Shown here piece by piece: positions 34,928 through 47,400 of a stretch of 64,000 nucleotides of DNA. The stretch is from NCBI GenBank assembly GCA_964017185.1, contig OZ024869.1, positions 704,501 through 768,500 on the forward strand. The letters are read 5' to 3'. Source of the stretch: Rugalucina vietnamica (lineage: Eukaryota; Mollusca; Bivalvia; Lucinida; Lucinidae). The first letter of the stretch is position 1. Each line of letters starts with the position of its first letter. The notes below the pieces were generated by a model, which saw only the letters and a program-made list of their open reading frames with translations, had not been told where the DNA came from and did no database searches. A program made the position numbers and the translations under genes.

Positions 34928-36049
34928 ATATAGGGGTAAGGTTTAATCACGTTTGAAACACAATAAAGAAGCCTTGCATTGAAGTTATTTCAATCAGCGT
35001 GCTTATTTGCTGCCTACAGATATGTGGTTTACTTTTCAATTAAATGCAGAATAAAATGTGCATCATGGTGTATGTTAACATTTAATTCGAAAACATTTAA
35101 TAATACCGTATATTCCTCTTGGTCATTGAGCCTGGACATCAATTCATGCGACATGAAATTACCTGTTACTAAATTGATCAAATAATTTTCAAAAATTGCA
35201 TAAAATATTCTAAAAGTTCATGTAAACATTAAAATTTTTATCTAAATTTTATGTATATATTTCAGTTCCGGCATTAGAATTCAAAGTTTTCAAATTCATT
35301 TAAGCAGACTTACAATGTAAGCAACAAGAGAAAATACAATACATGCAATTTCAAATAATTTCAAAATGCGAATACAGTGGCGGTTTACCACTTGTATAAC
35401 TTATAACACAAATCTGTCGGTGACCCGTGAACTAGCAAAATTCAGTGTCAGCTACCTGAGAGGTAATACTGTGTGACAATATAACCAATGCTACATACTT
35501 ACCTGGATAAACCTGTATCGATTATCAATTTAGCCACGCGATTACAATACCTTGGACCATGATGTAAGGGAGACAATCGGTTTATTGATTTTTAGGCAGA
35601 TCACGACCGATAACTGGTTACAGAAGCCATTCTATAGTTTAACATGGTAATGGAGGCACCTGATTGGGTGATAATTGTGAACTAAAAATAATTTTTTTCT
35701 TTCTAGCAACTGGAAAAATTATTTTTCTTCAAATTGGTATATAATTTACCACCTGATGCACATAAATTGTATTTTTTTTCCGGTCCAAAAAGTAAAAAGA
35801 GTGATTTTGAAAATGAGGTCAGGTGGGTTTTTCCAAAAATTGACGGCCATTCTTCAACATGCAACAGCTGAGAAAAGAGCCGGTGATGGTATGTTTTTTC
35901 ATTTTTAAATCTTCTCATCTATCTTTTGGCTTGAAATTCAGGTATATTTTGATGGCCTTAGTGTTACCTGGCATGCACAGTAAACTGTCAAAGAGCAGGG
36001 ATTTAGCATTGGAGTCTATGGGATAAATAATTAGTTCACAGTCCCCTCC

Positions 36050-36366
36050 ATCATTCTCGCGAGATCTGACGATATCTCATCTAGATCTCTCGCATTTGAC
36101 GCTTTGAATTATGGGATATAGCCAAAATCGGCTAATCCCGTTCAGTTCTCGCGAGAATCAATTAATAGATTTCTTGAATTTGCTGGACTAGAATGTATTT
36201 CTTTCATTCGAGCTGTGTATAGGTAAAACACAAGATGTAACCAAAATACAAAAATAAAATGTATGTAAAAAAATTAAATTATATTAATATGATCTACATA
36301 TAAAATGGATTCCAAAATGGATTCCATGGCGGACATTCCCAGCATGCAACGAGCCAAAGGCGACAG
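36050..36366 (+). promoter_or_regulatory. Promoter-like patch with possible short first coding exon
   Basis: Two copies of the palindrome TCTCGCGAGA (36055-36064, 36147-36156) and ATTCCCAGCATGCAAC (36335-36350), close to the ZNF143/Staf site. Both motif types are typical of TATA-less, often divergent housekeeping promoters. An ATG at 36305 opens a 20-codon frame (MDSKMDSMADIP onward) ending at AG|GTCAGT at 36366, in phase 2. That phase would fit the CUB exon at 39199, but no signal peptide is present, so the link is weak. Confidence 0.45.
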
Positions 36367-36529
36367 GTCAGTGTTAAAGCGCTACCTGTCGGCGACAATG
36401 CGATTTCCGTGCGATTTAGAATGTTAACATATACGCTCCGCTAGGGGCGTCGTTATAATTGACTTTAATATTCCCCAAAAAATAGAAAGCGATATTATCA
36501 AATAAAATAAAACTGAGATACTTTACTGA

Positions 36530-37025
36530 ATTTGTTGAGTCCTCGTTTTTGATTCACCAGGGTGGTTATCATGGTTTATTTGTTTGTCCTTGATGATTCA
36601 TTCACTAGTTAGAGATTCGCCTCGAGGACCAAACAACTAACCATATTTTGTGAACTACTGCAGATGAGGGTGAGATTAGTGCCCGTAAATCCGGTTTAAG
36701 CCCCCCCCCCCCCCGTATTTTTTTTATTACTGATCGTTCCAAGGCGATACTTTTGATGTGGTTCTATTTGTTTTATGTTTTGCAGTCGAATTTTTGTGCT
36801 GTTTGAACCTAATGTACGTTTTCATATTTTCATTAAAGTTCGGGGAAAACTGAGTGACCGCCTATTTGGAAATAGCTGCTCACTCGGTTTACGATATGTT
36901 TATAAGTATAAGTACCTAATTGTCAATTTCGTTTTTCCCACCTTGGTTTTTGGAGTGGGAATCTTTTTGATTGACTAGAGATTCACCACGAGGACTGACC
37001 TTTTCCTGATCATTGCCTACTTGTA
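36530..37025 (+). repeat. R500 dispersed repeat, copy 3
   Basis: GTTGAGTCCTCGTTTTTGAT, poly-C tract, TCGTTCCAAGGCGATACTT and CCTGATCATTGCC mark a full copy. Confidence 0.85.
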
Positions 37026-37439
37026 CCTTTTTAAGAGCACTGGACATATTAATGATAAAGGTGATGGACCATACCGCGGTTTCGGCTAATTAAGCCTATA
37101 CATCTGACAACATTTATCCAAAGAGAACTACTGTAATTTTGCAACATTCGACAGGATAACCGATACAAGAGTGGATGCAAAGACTAGAATAATCCTAATG
37201 GGGCCAAATGAATTAAATGTTGGTTAGAAAATTAGTTGTTGGTTAGAAAATTAGTCTTAATCGATAAGAATTTTTTGATTTCTCAGAATACCCTCGCTTA
37301 TCTCAAAGGACCAACAGGAAAATATAATTTGCACTATGTATGATGTACGGGGATACATTTTAGGGCCGCCACACGGCACAACAGCAGCTGCAGTAATAAC
37401 AAATAAAACAAAAATGAGATGCTTTTAAGAGTAGTTAAC

Positions 37440-38260
37440 ATTTTAAAATAAATGTACCCCAGGGGAAGGTCTGCCCCCAACCCTGGGCAATATACATGTA
37501 TATTACCATAATATTCAAAGATTTTCTTCTCTGATACTGCTTGGCCAATCAAAGTCAAACTTTGTGTGGAGCATTCTTAGGAAGGGAGAATGAAAGTTTA
37601 TATGAATGGTCAAGGTCACATGATCAAGATGGCCGCCATGGCTATAAATAGCAACAACTTTTAAAAATCTTCTTCTCCAGAACCAGAAGGCCTATGATTT
37701 TGTAACTTGGCATGAAGCATCAGGGAGAGGAGATCTACAAAGTTTATATAAATCATGACCTTGAGATGACCTTGACCTATTTTATGGCAAGGCCAAGATA
37801 GGTTGCCCATGCATTTGAATGGGGAAAAATTAGAAAAGTGTTGTTAAATCAGGGAAAACTTGCTGGGAGTATGCAAAAGGACAGAAGATTTATGTTTATG
37901 ATAAAAAATGTCCTCAGGGGGTTGTGTATATACATGTGTATGACCATAATATTCAAAAATCTTCTCTGAAACCGCTTGGTCAGTCATAGCCAAACTTTAT
38001 GTAGAGCATCGTTAGGAAAGGGGAATGAAAGTTAATATAAATGGTTCAGGTCACGTGACCAAGATGGCCGTCATGGCTATAAATAGCAAAAAATTTTTAT
38101 AAAGCTTATTCTTCAGAACCGGAAGACCTATGATTTTGAAACTTTGCTTGAAGCATCATAGAATAGAGCTCAAAAAAGTTTGTATAAATCATGACCCTGC
38201 GATGACCTTGACCTATTTTATGACAAGGTCAGCTTAGGTTGCATATCCCAGATCTTTGGT
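37440..38260 (-). repeat. Dispersed repeat related to 11-12.4 kb
   Basis: Two inverted units with CATGACCTTGAGATGACCTT, AAGATGGCCG-CATGGCTATAAATAGCA and AACCAGAAGGCCTATGATTT; ends with AGGACCATTGGTCCT. Confidence 0.85.
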
Positions 38261-38284
38261 TATAGGACCATTGGTCCTCTGGTT

Positions 38285-38995
38285 TAGTTATAGAGCGGAC
38301 AAGAACTTGTATGGAAAATAATCAAAGGAAAATAACTCAATACACAATACACAAGAAAGAGTAATACTACTTGTACATGACACATCGCCCCATTGTGCTT
38401 TATAAGTGTATCAAGTTTTATTGAAATATCTTTTATGGTTTTTGAGTTATAGAGCGGACACGAAATTGTATGGAAAATAATCAAAGAAAAATAACTCCAA
38501 AGATATGCAAGCAAGAGTTATGGTTCTTTAACATAGCTTATTATCTTATCCTGCTTTATAAGTGTACTATGTTTGATATATCTCTTATGGTTTTTGAGTT
38601 ATAGAGCGGACACGAAATTGTATGGAAAATAATCAAAGGGAAATAACTCCGAAAATATCAAAGCAAGAGTTATGGTTATTGAGCATGACATATTGTCTTA
38701 TCATGCTTTATAAATGTACCAAGTTTCATTAAAATATCTCTTACGGTTTTGAGTTATAGAGCAGATACGAATTTGTATGGAAAATAATCAAAGGGAAATA
38801 TCTCCAAAGATATGAGGACAGTTCTAGTGCATGACACATCGTCTCATCATGCTTTATGAGTGTATCAAGTTTCATTGAAATATCTTTGGCGGTTTTCGAG
38901 TTATAGAGCGGACATTATTTTTGACGGACAGACGGACAGACAGACGGACGGACAGACGCACGGGGAAAACAATATGTCTCCCGACCCTTACGCGG
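38285..38995 (+). repeat. Tandem repeat ending in a GACGGACAG run
   Basis: About five units of roughly 135 bp with GAGTTATAGAGCGGACACGA and ATGGAAAATAATCAAAG, followed by GACGGACAGACGGACAGAC and GGGGAGACATAA. Short minus-strand frames over it are repeat noise. Confidence 0.85.
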
Positions 38996-39198
38996 GGAGA
39001 CATAATTATCTGATTTCGCAGAATACCCTCGCTTATCTCCATTGACCAACAAGAAAATATAATCTGCGCTATGGATGATGTTCGGGGAGACCGACATGCT
39101 TGTGAAATGGGGTAAAAGGGATTGACGCAATAACACTGGTAAGCTTTCATGATGCATATGAAAATTATTAAGATAATCATTATAATATTATATTTTAG

Positions 39199-39389
39199 AT
39201 ATGACAGAAGAGACAAACTCACGGCAGAAAGTGGGCATCGTGTGGTCCTGGTGGTTCAGAGCTCCGGGGGTGGCTGTGATGATAGACTAGAGGCATATGA
39301 TGGAAGTAAGTGTCAAGTAAACTTACTCGGAAGAGGTCTGGGTGGGGTCCTGCATTCACTTATAAAACAACAACTGGGGTTTACCTGGT

Positions 39390-39423
<34 letters not shown>

Positions 39424-42400
39424 CTGGAGTAAGTAAGTTATTTGGCGCCCAGGGATCTCTATCGTCGGGCAGCTTACTCAATCTGTGAATCCTCGTTTTT
39501 GATTCATCGTGGTATTTATCATGATTTATTTGTTTGTCCTTGATGATTCATTGACTAGCTACAGATTCACCACGAGGACCGAACAACTAAATACTATGAA
39601 CCACTGCAGAAGCTGAGGGTGAGGTTAGGTACCTGTAAAATCGATTGAAGCCCGCCAGTAATTCTATATTACTGATCGTTCCAAGGCGATACTTCTGTGG
39701 TGGTTCTTATTGTTTTATGTCTTGGTGTTTATTTTTTTTATTTTTATGTGCTGTTGGCGCCTTATGTATGTTATCGTATGTTTAGTTAAGTTTAGGTAAC
39801 TGAGTGGCCACCTATTGGGAAAACAGCTGCTCATTCGGCTTACGATGTTTTCATGGTATAAGTATTGTTCAATTAGTTTTTTCCCGCTTCGGTTTTTGGA
39901 GTGGGAATCTTTTTCTGATTGCGCCCTTTCCTGATCGATGCGTATTTGAATCTTTATATCACTGTCATCAGTTGCTTTCGTAGGCCAATTGTAGGCATAT
40001 GATGAAAGTAGGTGTAGAGTAACAAATCAACATATAAATATTCATGCATACAACATCATGTAAGGGGCTATCTTAGGTCTGATTAGGGGTAATTGTTAGG
40101 GGTTAAGCCCGGCTAAATAGTAAAGTAGTAATGTAAGAATAAGGTGTAGGGTTAAAAGATATGTAAGTGCTAGAAATATAGTTTCGGTTAGGGTAGGTTA
40201 GTATTAGAGATGAAAAAAGTAAGACTAGGCAATGATCAGGAAATGGCGCAATCGGAAAGAAATCCCCTCTCCAAAACCGAAGTGGGAAAATAAATTAACA
40301 ATCAGGTACTTATATTTATACTAAGAAAACATATTGTAAGCCGAATGGGCAGTCATTTTCCCAGCAGGTGGTCACTCAGTTATCCAAACTTAACTAAAAT
40401 ATGAAAACATACATAAGATGCGAACAGCACAAAACTTCAACACCAAGACACAAAACGACAAGAACCATCACAGATCAAATTGAAATGATCGACACATATT
40501 GTTAATGTGACTGAACGTGTATACTGAAACCAGCAGCCAGTACCTTTGTTTTCGCATATGACACATAGTTAGCGCGACGAATTCGCCAGTGATGCGGACT
40601 TGTAGCCTGCCACTTCTATTCAGTAATGATCATTCATATAAATATAAATAAAACTGAGATCCTTTAAAAGCAGTGAACAAAATAATGAGAAAGGGGATGG
40701 GCCATACCTCGGGTTCGGCTACTTAAGCCTCTTCAGTGACCCTATAGATTTGGCAACATGGAGCCAAAGAGAATTACTGTACTTTTGCAACTTTCAACAG
40801 GGTAGTCGATACAAAGACTAGTATAATCCAAATGGGCCAAATAAATTAAATGTTGGTTAGAAAATGAGTCTAATCCGATAAGAATTTTCTGATTTTAAAG
40901 TGCTCACTATTCTTCAGATAGCATGAGTGCCACCAAGATTTTAGATCAGTGTTGCAATGGTTATACCGGATTGACAATCTCAACTGGGAACCAGATGTTC
41001 TTCCGGTTTACCAATAATGGCGACGGGGATGCCGTACATTTCACCATCAGATATTTTGGATTTGACCCCAGTGAGTGATTTAATCAGTCGCATCTTTCAA
41101 ATCAAATTCTTGTCTCATCTGCAATGTATGGTCCGTCTTTAGAATCGTTTATAGTGTAAAATAGTTCTCTTCGCATTGTCTTGTTTAGTTGGAATGTTTT
41201 CAGTTAAAATCCCAAACTGTCGCATATGCTTTAATTAGACAAACTTGCTCAGAATTCTTTTCTACATCTAAACATGTTCGTGTGAAGTCTCGTACATGTA
41301 AATGGACATCTGAGAGATGCGATATTTTTCTTTGACGTTATTGAAACTTTAAGTCGTCTACAGAAGGATAGACCTATTTCAGGTGATACCTGAATTAAAG
41401 CTTTAATGGGTATTTTAATTTACAGCGGGGAATCCCACTGCTGGTCAGACAATATTTGCATCCCAGACACCTTTATATGGCTCATTGTACCCGGATAATT
41501 TTCCAGCAAAGTACACAGCGTAAGTTGCGTATATATACTGAGCCAAACTTATAACGCAACATCGGTTTATTTTTATTGTTATACACAAGAATAGCATCAA
41601 ATAAACTTTTCCTGCACTGCATTAGATTGCCGGACGATCGACACATCTCATAAGATCTTGTTTGTAACATTCTGTGTTATGCGTCTCAAGAAATTAAACA
41701 TTTTTCAGGGGCAGGGTCTTGGCAAAAAATGAAATGCATTGTGATTTTCCAGAATGCGACATGTGACGTGTATTCGTACCCTAGAAATTAATGTCGGTTT
41801 TCAGGGTTACCCCTGTCCCACTTTAGACAATGAATAATTTTACTGACAAACGATCAATTTTGCTCAATTTTAAGCTAAGTTGAAAACTCATTTTTACTCC
41901 CAACCATTCAAGTTTACTCACATTTTAACATTTGTTATAGACGTTCCTGACCCAACAATTGGATGCTATTGTGTTTTCCAACAATGCTAAATGAAGGCAT
42001 GAACACGTTTTCACAAAGGTTTCGTTAAAAACATTCGCCGTTAGAATTTTTCACTAATTCCATTTTCTGTTGTGTTCAATGGAATGCTCAGTATTAAACG
42101 TTCAATTTTCAATGATGTAAACTTGGATTTGAAATTTTGGGTACAAATGGAAGCCAACCTGCAATAACCCCATCGAATCTCATTGGGCGATCCATAAAGA
42201 AGCCATTTGTGTTTAAATTGACTTCCAGAATCTCTCAGGGGGCGCATGCCACCAAAATAACCGTTTTGGCCAATCAGATTCGAGCTCAGTGACCCATGCC
42301 TAGGAAGCCAAAACCTTTGTACCCAATTTATTCATTGGCGATTGCTGACCATCATATGTCGGGTTGACCGTCTTATGTAACATTAAAATGCGAAAAACAT

Positions 42401-44255
42401 GCCATAACCGTGTTGCGTTATATGTTTGGCTCAGTATATCATTTCAAACCTATCGATGAGCTGTATTAAACTGTTTCAAATGAAAATAATTATATTCTGC
42501 ATAGTTCCTCCATTTTGGCGTACGTTATGTGTTACTTTTGTTCTAAAATGCTTTTAAAATTCAGACACATACCCAAATGCTATATGCCATTTTGATGACG
42601 TCATATTTCAGCCCCTACGCGGGTCTCAGGTTTAATTGTTACATATGCCCAAAAGTTTGATTTAAGGTAGGTCGTCACAAATCGTCAAGAAATTGCCACG
42701 GGACGATTTTTTGGCCCATTCGACATTGACTATTACCACGACGTCTGCATCATTTCATGTTAATTTAAAATTCGAGGAAATCAACTTTCGTTACAGGAAC
42801 GAAGACAAGTTCTGGATTTTAAAGGCGCCATGTCAGTCGTATATCCTAACAGGAGCCCTATTCTTCTCTGACTTTAACAACTGTAATGACAAGCTGATAC
42901 TGAGGGATGGTAAGACTTTTTATATAGAAATCTATAAATTACAAGATGACGTATAGCCTTAAGACTGTCAAAATGTGGATGATGCACGGTATTTGAAAAT
43001 ATTTATACACAGATACATGTAATTATTAATGATAATTATGTGAATGAAAAAGGCGTACTTTACTCTAGACATACCCTTTTATTGGCTGAAAAATACCTTA
43101 TGATAATTTATGATAAATGTGATGACTTGATTTTGGTATTGTAAATTTTCAGTTTTTGGATGGTGACGTTCATCGCCGTGCTTCGTATGGTGTATAAATG
43201 TCGCAACTTATTAGGTTTGCTAGAGTCTGCAATCATGCTGCGGACTTCTACGCGCGGAATAAATGTTTAACAGCCAAACTTCTCCAGCAGGGCTGTCGGT
43301 AACATAAACTTCGAAAAAACATTTTCTAAATTTTAACGCAGACACTATGAATTGATGTCAGAAAAATCATTACACGTTACAGACGTATAGGGTATAACTT
43401 CAGTTTTCAGTTCGGATTTCAATAAGATCTCCATCGTCGGACCAGCTTACTGAATCTGTGAGTCCTCGTTTTTGATTCATGATTGTGGTTATCATGATTT
43501 ATTTGTTTGTCAATGATGATTCATTGACTACTCAGAGATTCACCATGAGGACCGAACAACTAAATGTTGTGAACCACCGCAGAAGATGAGAATGAGGTTA
43601 GGAATCTGTAAAAACGGTTTAAGCCCCCAGAAGTTTTATATAACTGATCGTTCAAAGGCGATACTTCTATTGTGGTTCTATTTGTTTTATGTTTTCGAGT
43701 CGAATTTTTGTGCTGTTTGAACCTTATGTGTTGGTTGTTCGGGTAACTGAGTGGCCATCTATTTGGAAATAGCTGCAGTATAAGTACCTAATTGTCAATT
43801 TTGTTCTTTCCCACCTCGGTTTTTGGAGTGGGAATTTCTTTCTGATTGCGCCTTTTCCTGATCCTGACCTTCTTAACTTATGCTAGCTTGTTTACTTAGA
43901 TATCAAGGACCACCTATTCTGGCTCATCCATCCACACGTACCAAAACATTGTACACTAGCATTTGTGATGTCTAATCTTTTCCGGTGCCACTATCATATG
44001 AGGTAAAACTAAATGATGAATTAAGATGTAGAAGCAATTTAGTTTTTTCCGGTTAATATTTGTATAGCAAAAAATTGTATTGGAGTACTTAAGTGATATC
44101 CTGTACGATTACTCTTGTACTGTTTGTCACTGAAGGTCGCTATACTACCTCAAGTGTGCTGAAACAGTATTGTACACCTTTGACGTCAAACCCGGATACT
44201 GCAACATTTACTTCAACGCAACAATATATTTACGTTGAGATGAGACTGACCAGGG
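39199..44255 (+). CDS. Two-CUB-domain protein, five internal exons (partial)
   Basis: Exons 39199-39305, 40918-41070, 41426-41519, 42797-42909 and 44136 to about 44254 all have AG/GT borders and matching phases (2, 1, 1, 2, 1). The first two make one CUB domain: ESGHRVVLVVQSS, CDDRLEAYDG, then DQCCNGYTGLTISTGNQMFF and FTIRYFGFDP. Exons 3-5 make a second: TPLYGSLYPDNFPAKYTA, CQSYILTGALFFSDFNNCND with LILRDG, then YTTSSVLKQYCTP and FTSTQQYIYVEMRLT. CUB domains are extracellular binding modules, so a secreted or membrane protein is expected. The signal-peptide exon is not found. The last exon runs without a good donor into TAA at 44270, just where the 5' flank of the HARBI1 gene begins, so the second CUB lacks its last strand. 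Confidence 0.75.
39382..39420. repeat. Poly-T tract
   Basis: About 30 T residues in the intron between the first two CUB exons. Confidence 0.9.
39468..39945 (+). repeat. R500 dispersed repeat, copy 4
   Basis: CAGCTTACTCAATCTGTGAA to CGCCCTTTCCTGATCGATGC; inside the intron between CUB exons 1 and 2. Confidence 0.85.
40229..40475 (-). repeat. R500 dispersed repeat, copy 5, partial
   Basis: Inverted copy starting GGCAATGATCAGGAAATGGC and ending near AACCATCACAGA; the other half is missing. Confidence 0.8.
40690..40910 (+). repeat. Duplicate of 37045-37280
   Basis: GGGCCATACCTCGGGTTCGG through TTAAATGTTGGTTAGAAAAT to GATAAGAATTTTCTGATTT parallel the sequence after R500 copy 3. An adjoining stretch (37281-37352) has its duplicate at 39010-39085. 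Confidence 0.75.
41538..42434. mobile_element. TA-flanked MITE in a CUB intron
   Basis: Inverted ends CTGAGCCAAACTTATAACGC / GCGTTATATGTTTGGCTCAG with TA-rich (TATA) flanks on both sides; 897 bp, non-coding. Tc1/mariner-like by its duplication. Lies 18 bp after the exon ending at 41519. Confidence 0.85.
43435..43865 (+). repeat. R500 dispersed repeat, copy 6
   Basis: CAGCTTACTGAATCTGTGAG to GCGCCTTTTCCTGATC; sits in the intron before CUB exon 5. Confidence 0.85.
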
Positions 44256-44439
44256 TAGCGTTTCACTAAACTTCGTAAATCCATTTTTTTCGTATTATTT
44301 TGCGTACGCATATTTCAAGAGGTCAAGAGCGTTTCACTAACGTTCTTTCGTAAGAACTTTCTTAAGAAATTCGTAAATTCTTGCGTAAATTTACGCACGG
44401 TCGTGGGCTGCCGTAAATCAAAGAATTTGCGTAAGTGTC
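44253..44439 (+). promoter_or_regulatory. 5' flank of the HARBI1 gene, possible Harbinger end
   Basis: GGGTAGCGTTTCACTAAACT opens the region and AGCGTTTCACTAACG recurs about 75 bp on, followed by TTCGTAA-rich sequence. The start resembles PIF/Harbinger terminal repeats. No inverted partner was found before the window ends, and the three bases before it are not a TWA target duplication. Confidence 0.35.
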
Positions 44440-47400
44440 ATGGCTGACTTGCTGCTTTTTCACCGTCTCCATCAACAAAATCGTCATAGAAGACGCAGAG
44501 AGCGAGTTTTTAGAGAAAGGCCCAACTCCTTGTTAATGTATTCAGACCCGGAACTGATAGCTAGGTACCGCTTTCCAAGAGCCGGGATAGAAGACATAAT
44601 AGAGATGATAAAAGACGACGTAGAACCTCAGACATTGAGATCCCATGCAATAGATGCAACTACAAAAGTAAGTATCGATCCCTATCTTTAGGCCAATCCT
44701 TTACATCTCTGGAAATAGATTTCGAGCAAGTACTGTACAAATTAAACCAATGACATGCGTTTTGAACATCGAAAATCAATACCAGTAAACTATTCAGGTC
44801 AAGTAGTCGAGACCATGTGTCACCATCAGGAAGATTTGACCAAAATCTGATGGTGTGGATTGATAAAGATGCAGACCACGATCAGTGTATGAAGTATTGA
44901 TGCATCGAGCATACGAAGATAAGTACACCTTCTTGCATAAAGTTCTGCATTAATGATTGAACGACATAAACGCGATCGATTCATTAAGACCAAAAGTGGG
45001 TGGGGAAATATGAGCTCAATCTGACTACTGACAGAAACTTGAGTCTCATACGATGCTGTGACTGTCCCCTGTAGTAAGCATTATTTGAGCGTTTAGATAA
45101 CAAGAGAAGCCCTGTCTGAACTAAAGTGCAGGACAATTTGCCTCCTTGTACCATTTCTCGAAAGGATCATACTTGAGGAAGTTTGTCGTTTCTTTTTGAT
45201 TGGTACCGCTGTAGCTGAGTGGTTAGCACACTGGCATCTGGTGCTAGAGGTCCTGGGTTGGGGCCCCACCTGGGGCAAGGAAAATTTGGTGTCCAAACGC
45301 GGGAGAACATGAACACAGTGCGCCACCCTTTGTATGTTAACTGGTACGTGACTGTAAGGCTATGGTTGTGATATCATTTCAAGTTAACTGGAGGTCCCCT
45401 GGCGGGAGGATAGCCGTGGAAATGAGAGGGGCTTTGGCCAAAGTTTTGGCACTGTAGTGCAGTGGAAATATTAATACCCAGGGTTTGCTTTATATTTAGG
45501 CAAAAAAGGCTGTGAAATGAAAAGATAGCAGGCTTTGGGGTAGTCTTGCAAACAAACAGATCCACTGTATGAAAGATATGGAATAGGGTCCTACAAGAAG
45601 GAGCCCTGGTATCCTGATCTAGCTTTAGGGGAAAACAGCAGTGGTTTTACCAACGAGCAGTCCCCACAGTGTTGAGCTTTTAGCGGGGATTTGCTGGACC
45701 AAGAGTCAGTCTCCCCGGAGGTGTGGGGACCCTGGTGCTCACTGGATATGTATGAATAATCCCAAATTAAGCAGGATTACAATGTCAAGTTGCAGGATTA
45801 TATTTTTTTTTGCGTCAACAATTTTCAGTCATACCAAGCAAGACTTTTAACCATTTGTTTCTTTAATATCTTGAAAAGCCATTGATGGAATTCCTTATAG
45901 GCCTCTTCATATCTATTGGGCTAATACTGTACCTGCAGGTAAAATTAAAGGGGTAGGAGTCTATTCTCTTAGACTTGTTCCCCTACTATAAAGTTGTGGC
46001 TTGTATACAGTCTAGATTGTGCTTTTACACACAGATAAACTCCTACCACAGTTTTTGTTGAACAATTTGCTATAATGCCTAATTGATGCAGATCACTTGG
46101 ACATTTGCATGAAAAATTTTATTATGAATATTTTTTGTCACTCTCATGTTGGTGTAAAGTCTACCCATGAATTTAACTCCAAAGTGGGGTGTACAGGCCT
46201 GTTTTCAATATTTTTGATCAAAAACATAAATTGTGTGAGTGTGTACTTTTTAAATATGCCTCGCCGAGGCATTTATAAACTGTACCAACAATCAATGTTT
46301 TGAGCATGAATAAAAAGAATGTATAAATGTATACTGAATTTTTTTCAATTATTTCAGCTGTAAACAGTGTTAGAAATAAGACCGATACGGTTACTTGTCC
46401 GAGGGGCCACCTAGGAGTGTTTTGAACTTGCCCCACGGGATTCGAACTTGCCCATACTAAAACGCTAATTTTCACGAACAAAGCTACATTTTGTTTTTTA
46501 GTTTTGTATAAGTTTAATAGCTGTTTCAAGATTATTACACCGCTATCAAGAGATAAAAAATGTTTTAATAAGTAAAACTACTTGAACAAATTTATTTTTC
46601 TGGAATTTTAGGTTGTCCAGGGGGCAACCATACAAGTCGATCAACTTGCCCCCAGCAATTTCAACCCGTGGGGGGCAAGTGGGCAATTGCTTATTTCTAA
46701 CACTCGGCTGAGACACAATCAGGGTTGCCTTTACTACCTTGGTCATGTTATGCATCTGTAATTCAGTGTGATATTATCCAATACCTAATGTTTTTATTTT
46801 ATTATAACACTGGGATAATAAGCTTTCTGGCGATATATAATGATACCATATTGTATACAATATTTTGCGTCAGGGAGAGATTATATGCTAAAAAAACACT
46901 GTTTTTCACATGTTATGATGTTGCACTTTTATTTTGGGTGTTTTGTAAACATGTTTGCTTTAGTATTCATGAATGAAATATGTTGCATATGGCTCTTGAA
47001 CTAAGGAGACATATGCCCCCTGTAATATACTTTTTACGGCTTTGAATTTGGACTAAAATTAATGAAAATATGGAGAATGAAGTGAAACTGTTCATTTGTA
47101 GTATTTTAAGATTTTCTTGGTGTCTACAGTTCACATGCTGAAATAATTGGATAAATGCTTTAAATAGTTTTATTTTGTATTTAGTCTTTCTTGATGAAGC
47201 CAAATGACAGATTAGAATCAACAAAAATTGAAATTAACTTCTCAGAGAAGAGCAATGATTTTCAAAAAAATAGTCATTTTTATGTAGAGTCCGTAGCCCC
47301 TAGGTTTGAAATGAGATTAAAAGATCAGGTTCCGATTAAATGATTCAATATGGCCTGATTGTTTTTCAGACTGTGGTCTAGTACAACCCATCAAAATGAT

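Larger units (their letters stand above)
31301..36046. mobile_element. Element E3, second full-length copy
   Basis: 4746 bp, differing from E2 mainly in homopolymer lengths (for example T-run near 33100, A-runs near 33645 and 33980) and a few substitutions such as A to G near 33915. Its right end at CAGTCCCC meets unrelated promoter-like sequence, not spacer S. It contains the same nested parts: TA-flanked element 31490-32537, palindrome about 33573-33633 and MITE 34690-34927. Confidence 0.8.

Noticed and set aside
23502..36046. Array as an LTR retrotransposon with 400-bp LTRs
   Set aside because: The repeated 400-bp ends fit the TIR element model; no gag, protease, RT or integrase and no primer binding site are visible between them.
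45205..45280. Functional tRNA gene
   Set aside because: A- and B-box-like words are present, but acceptor and anticodon stems do not pair; it is the head of a SINE. The same applies at 15511 and 59872.
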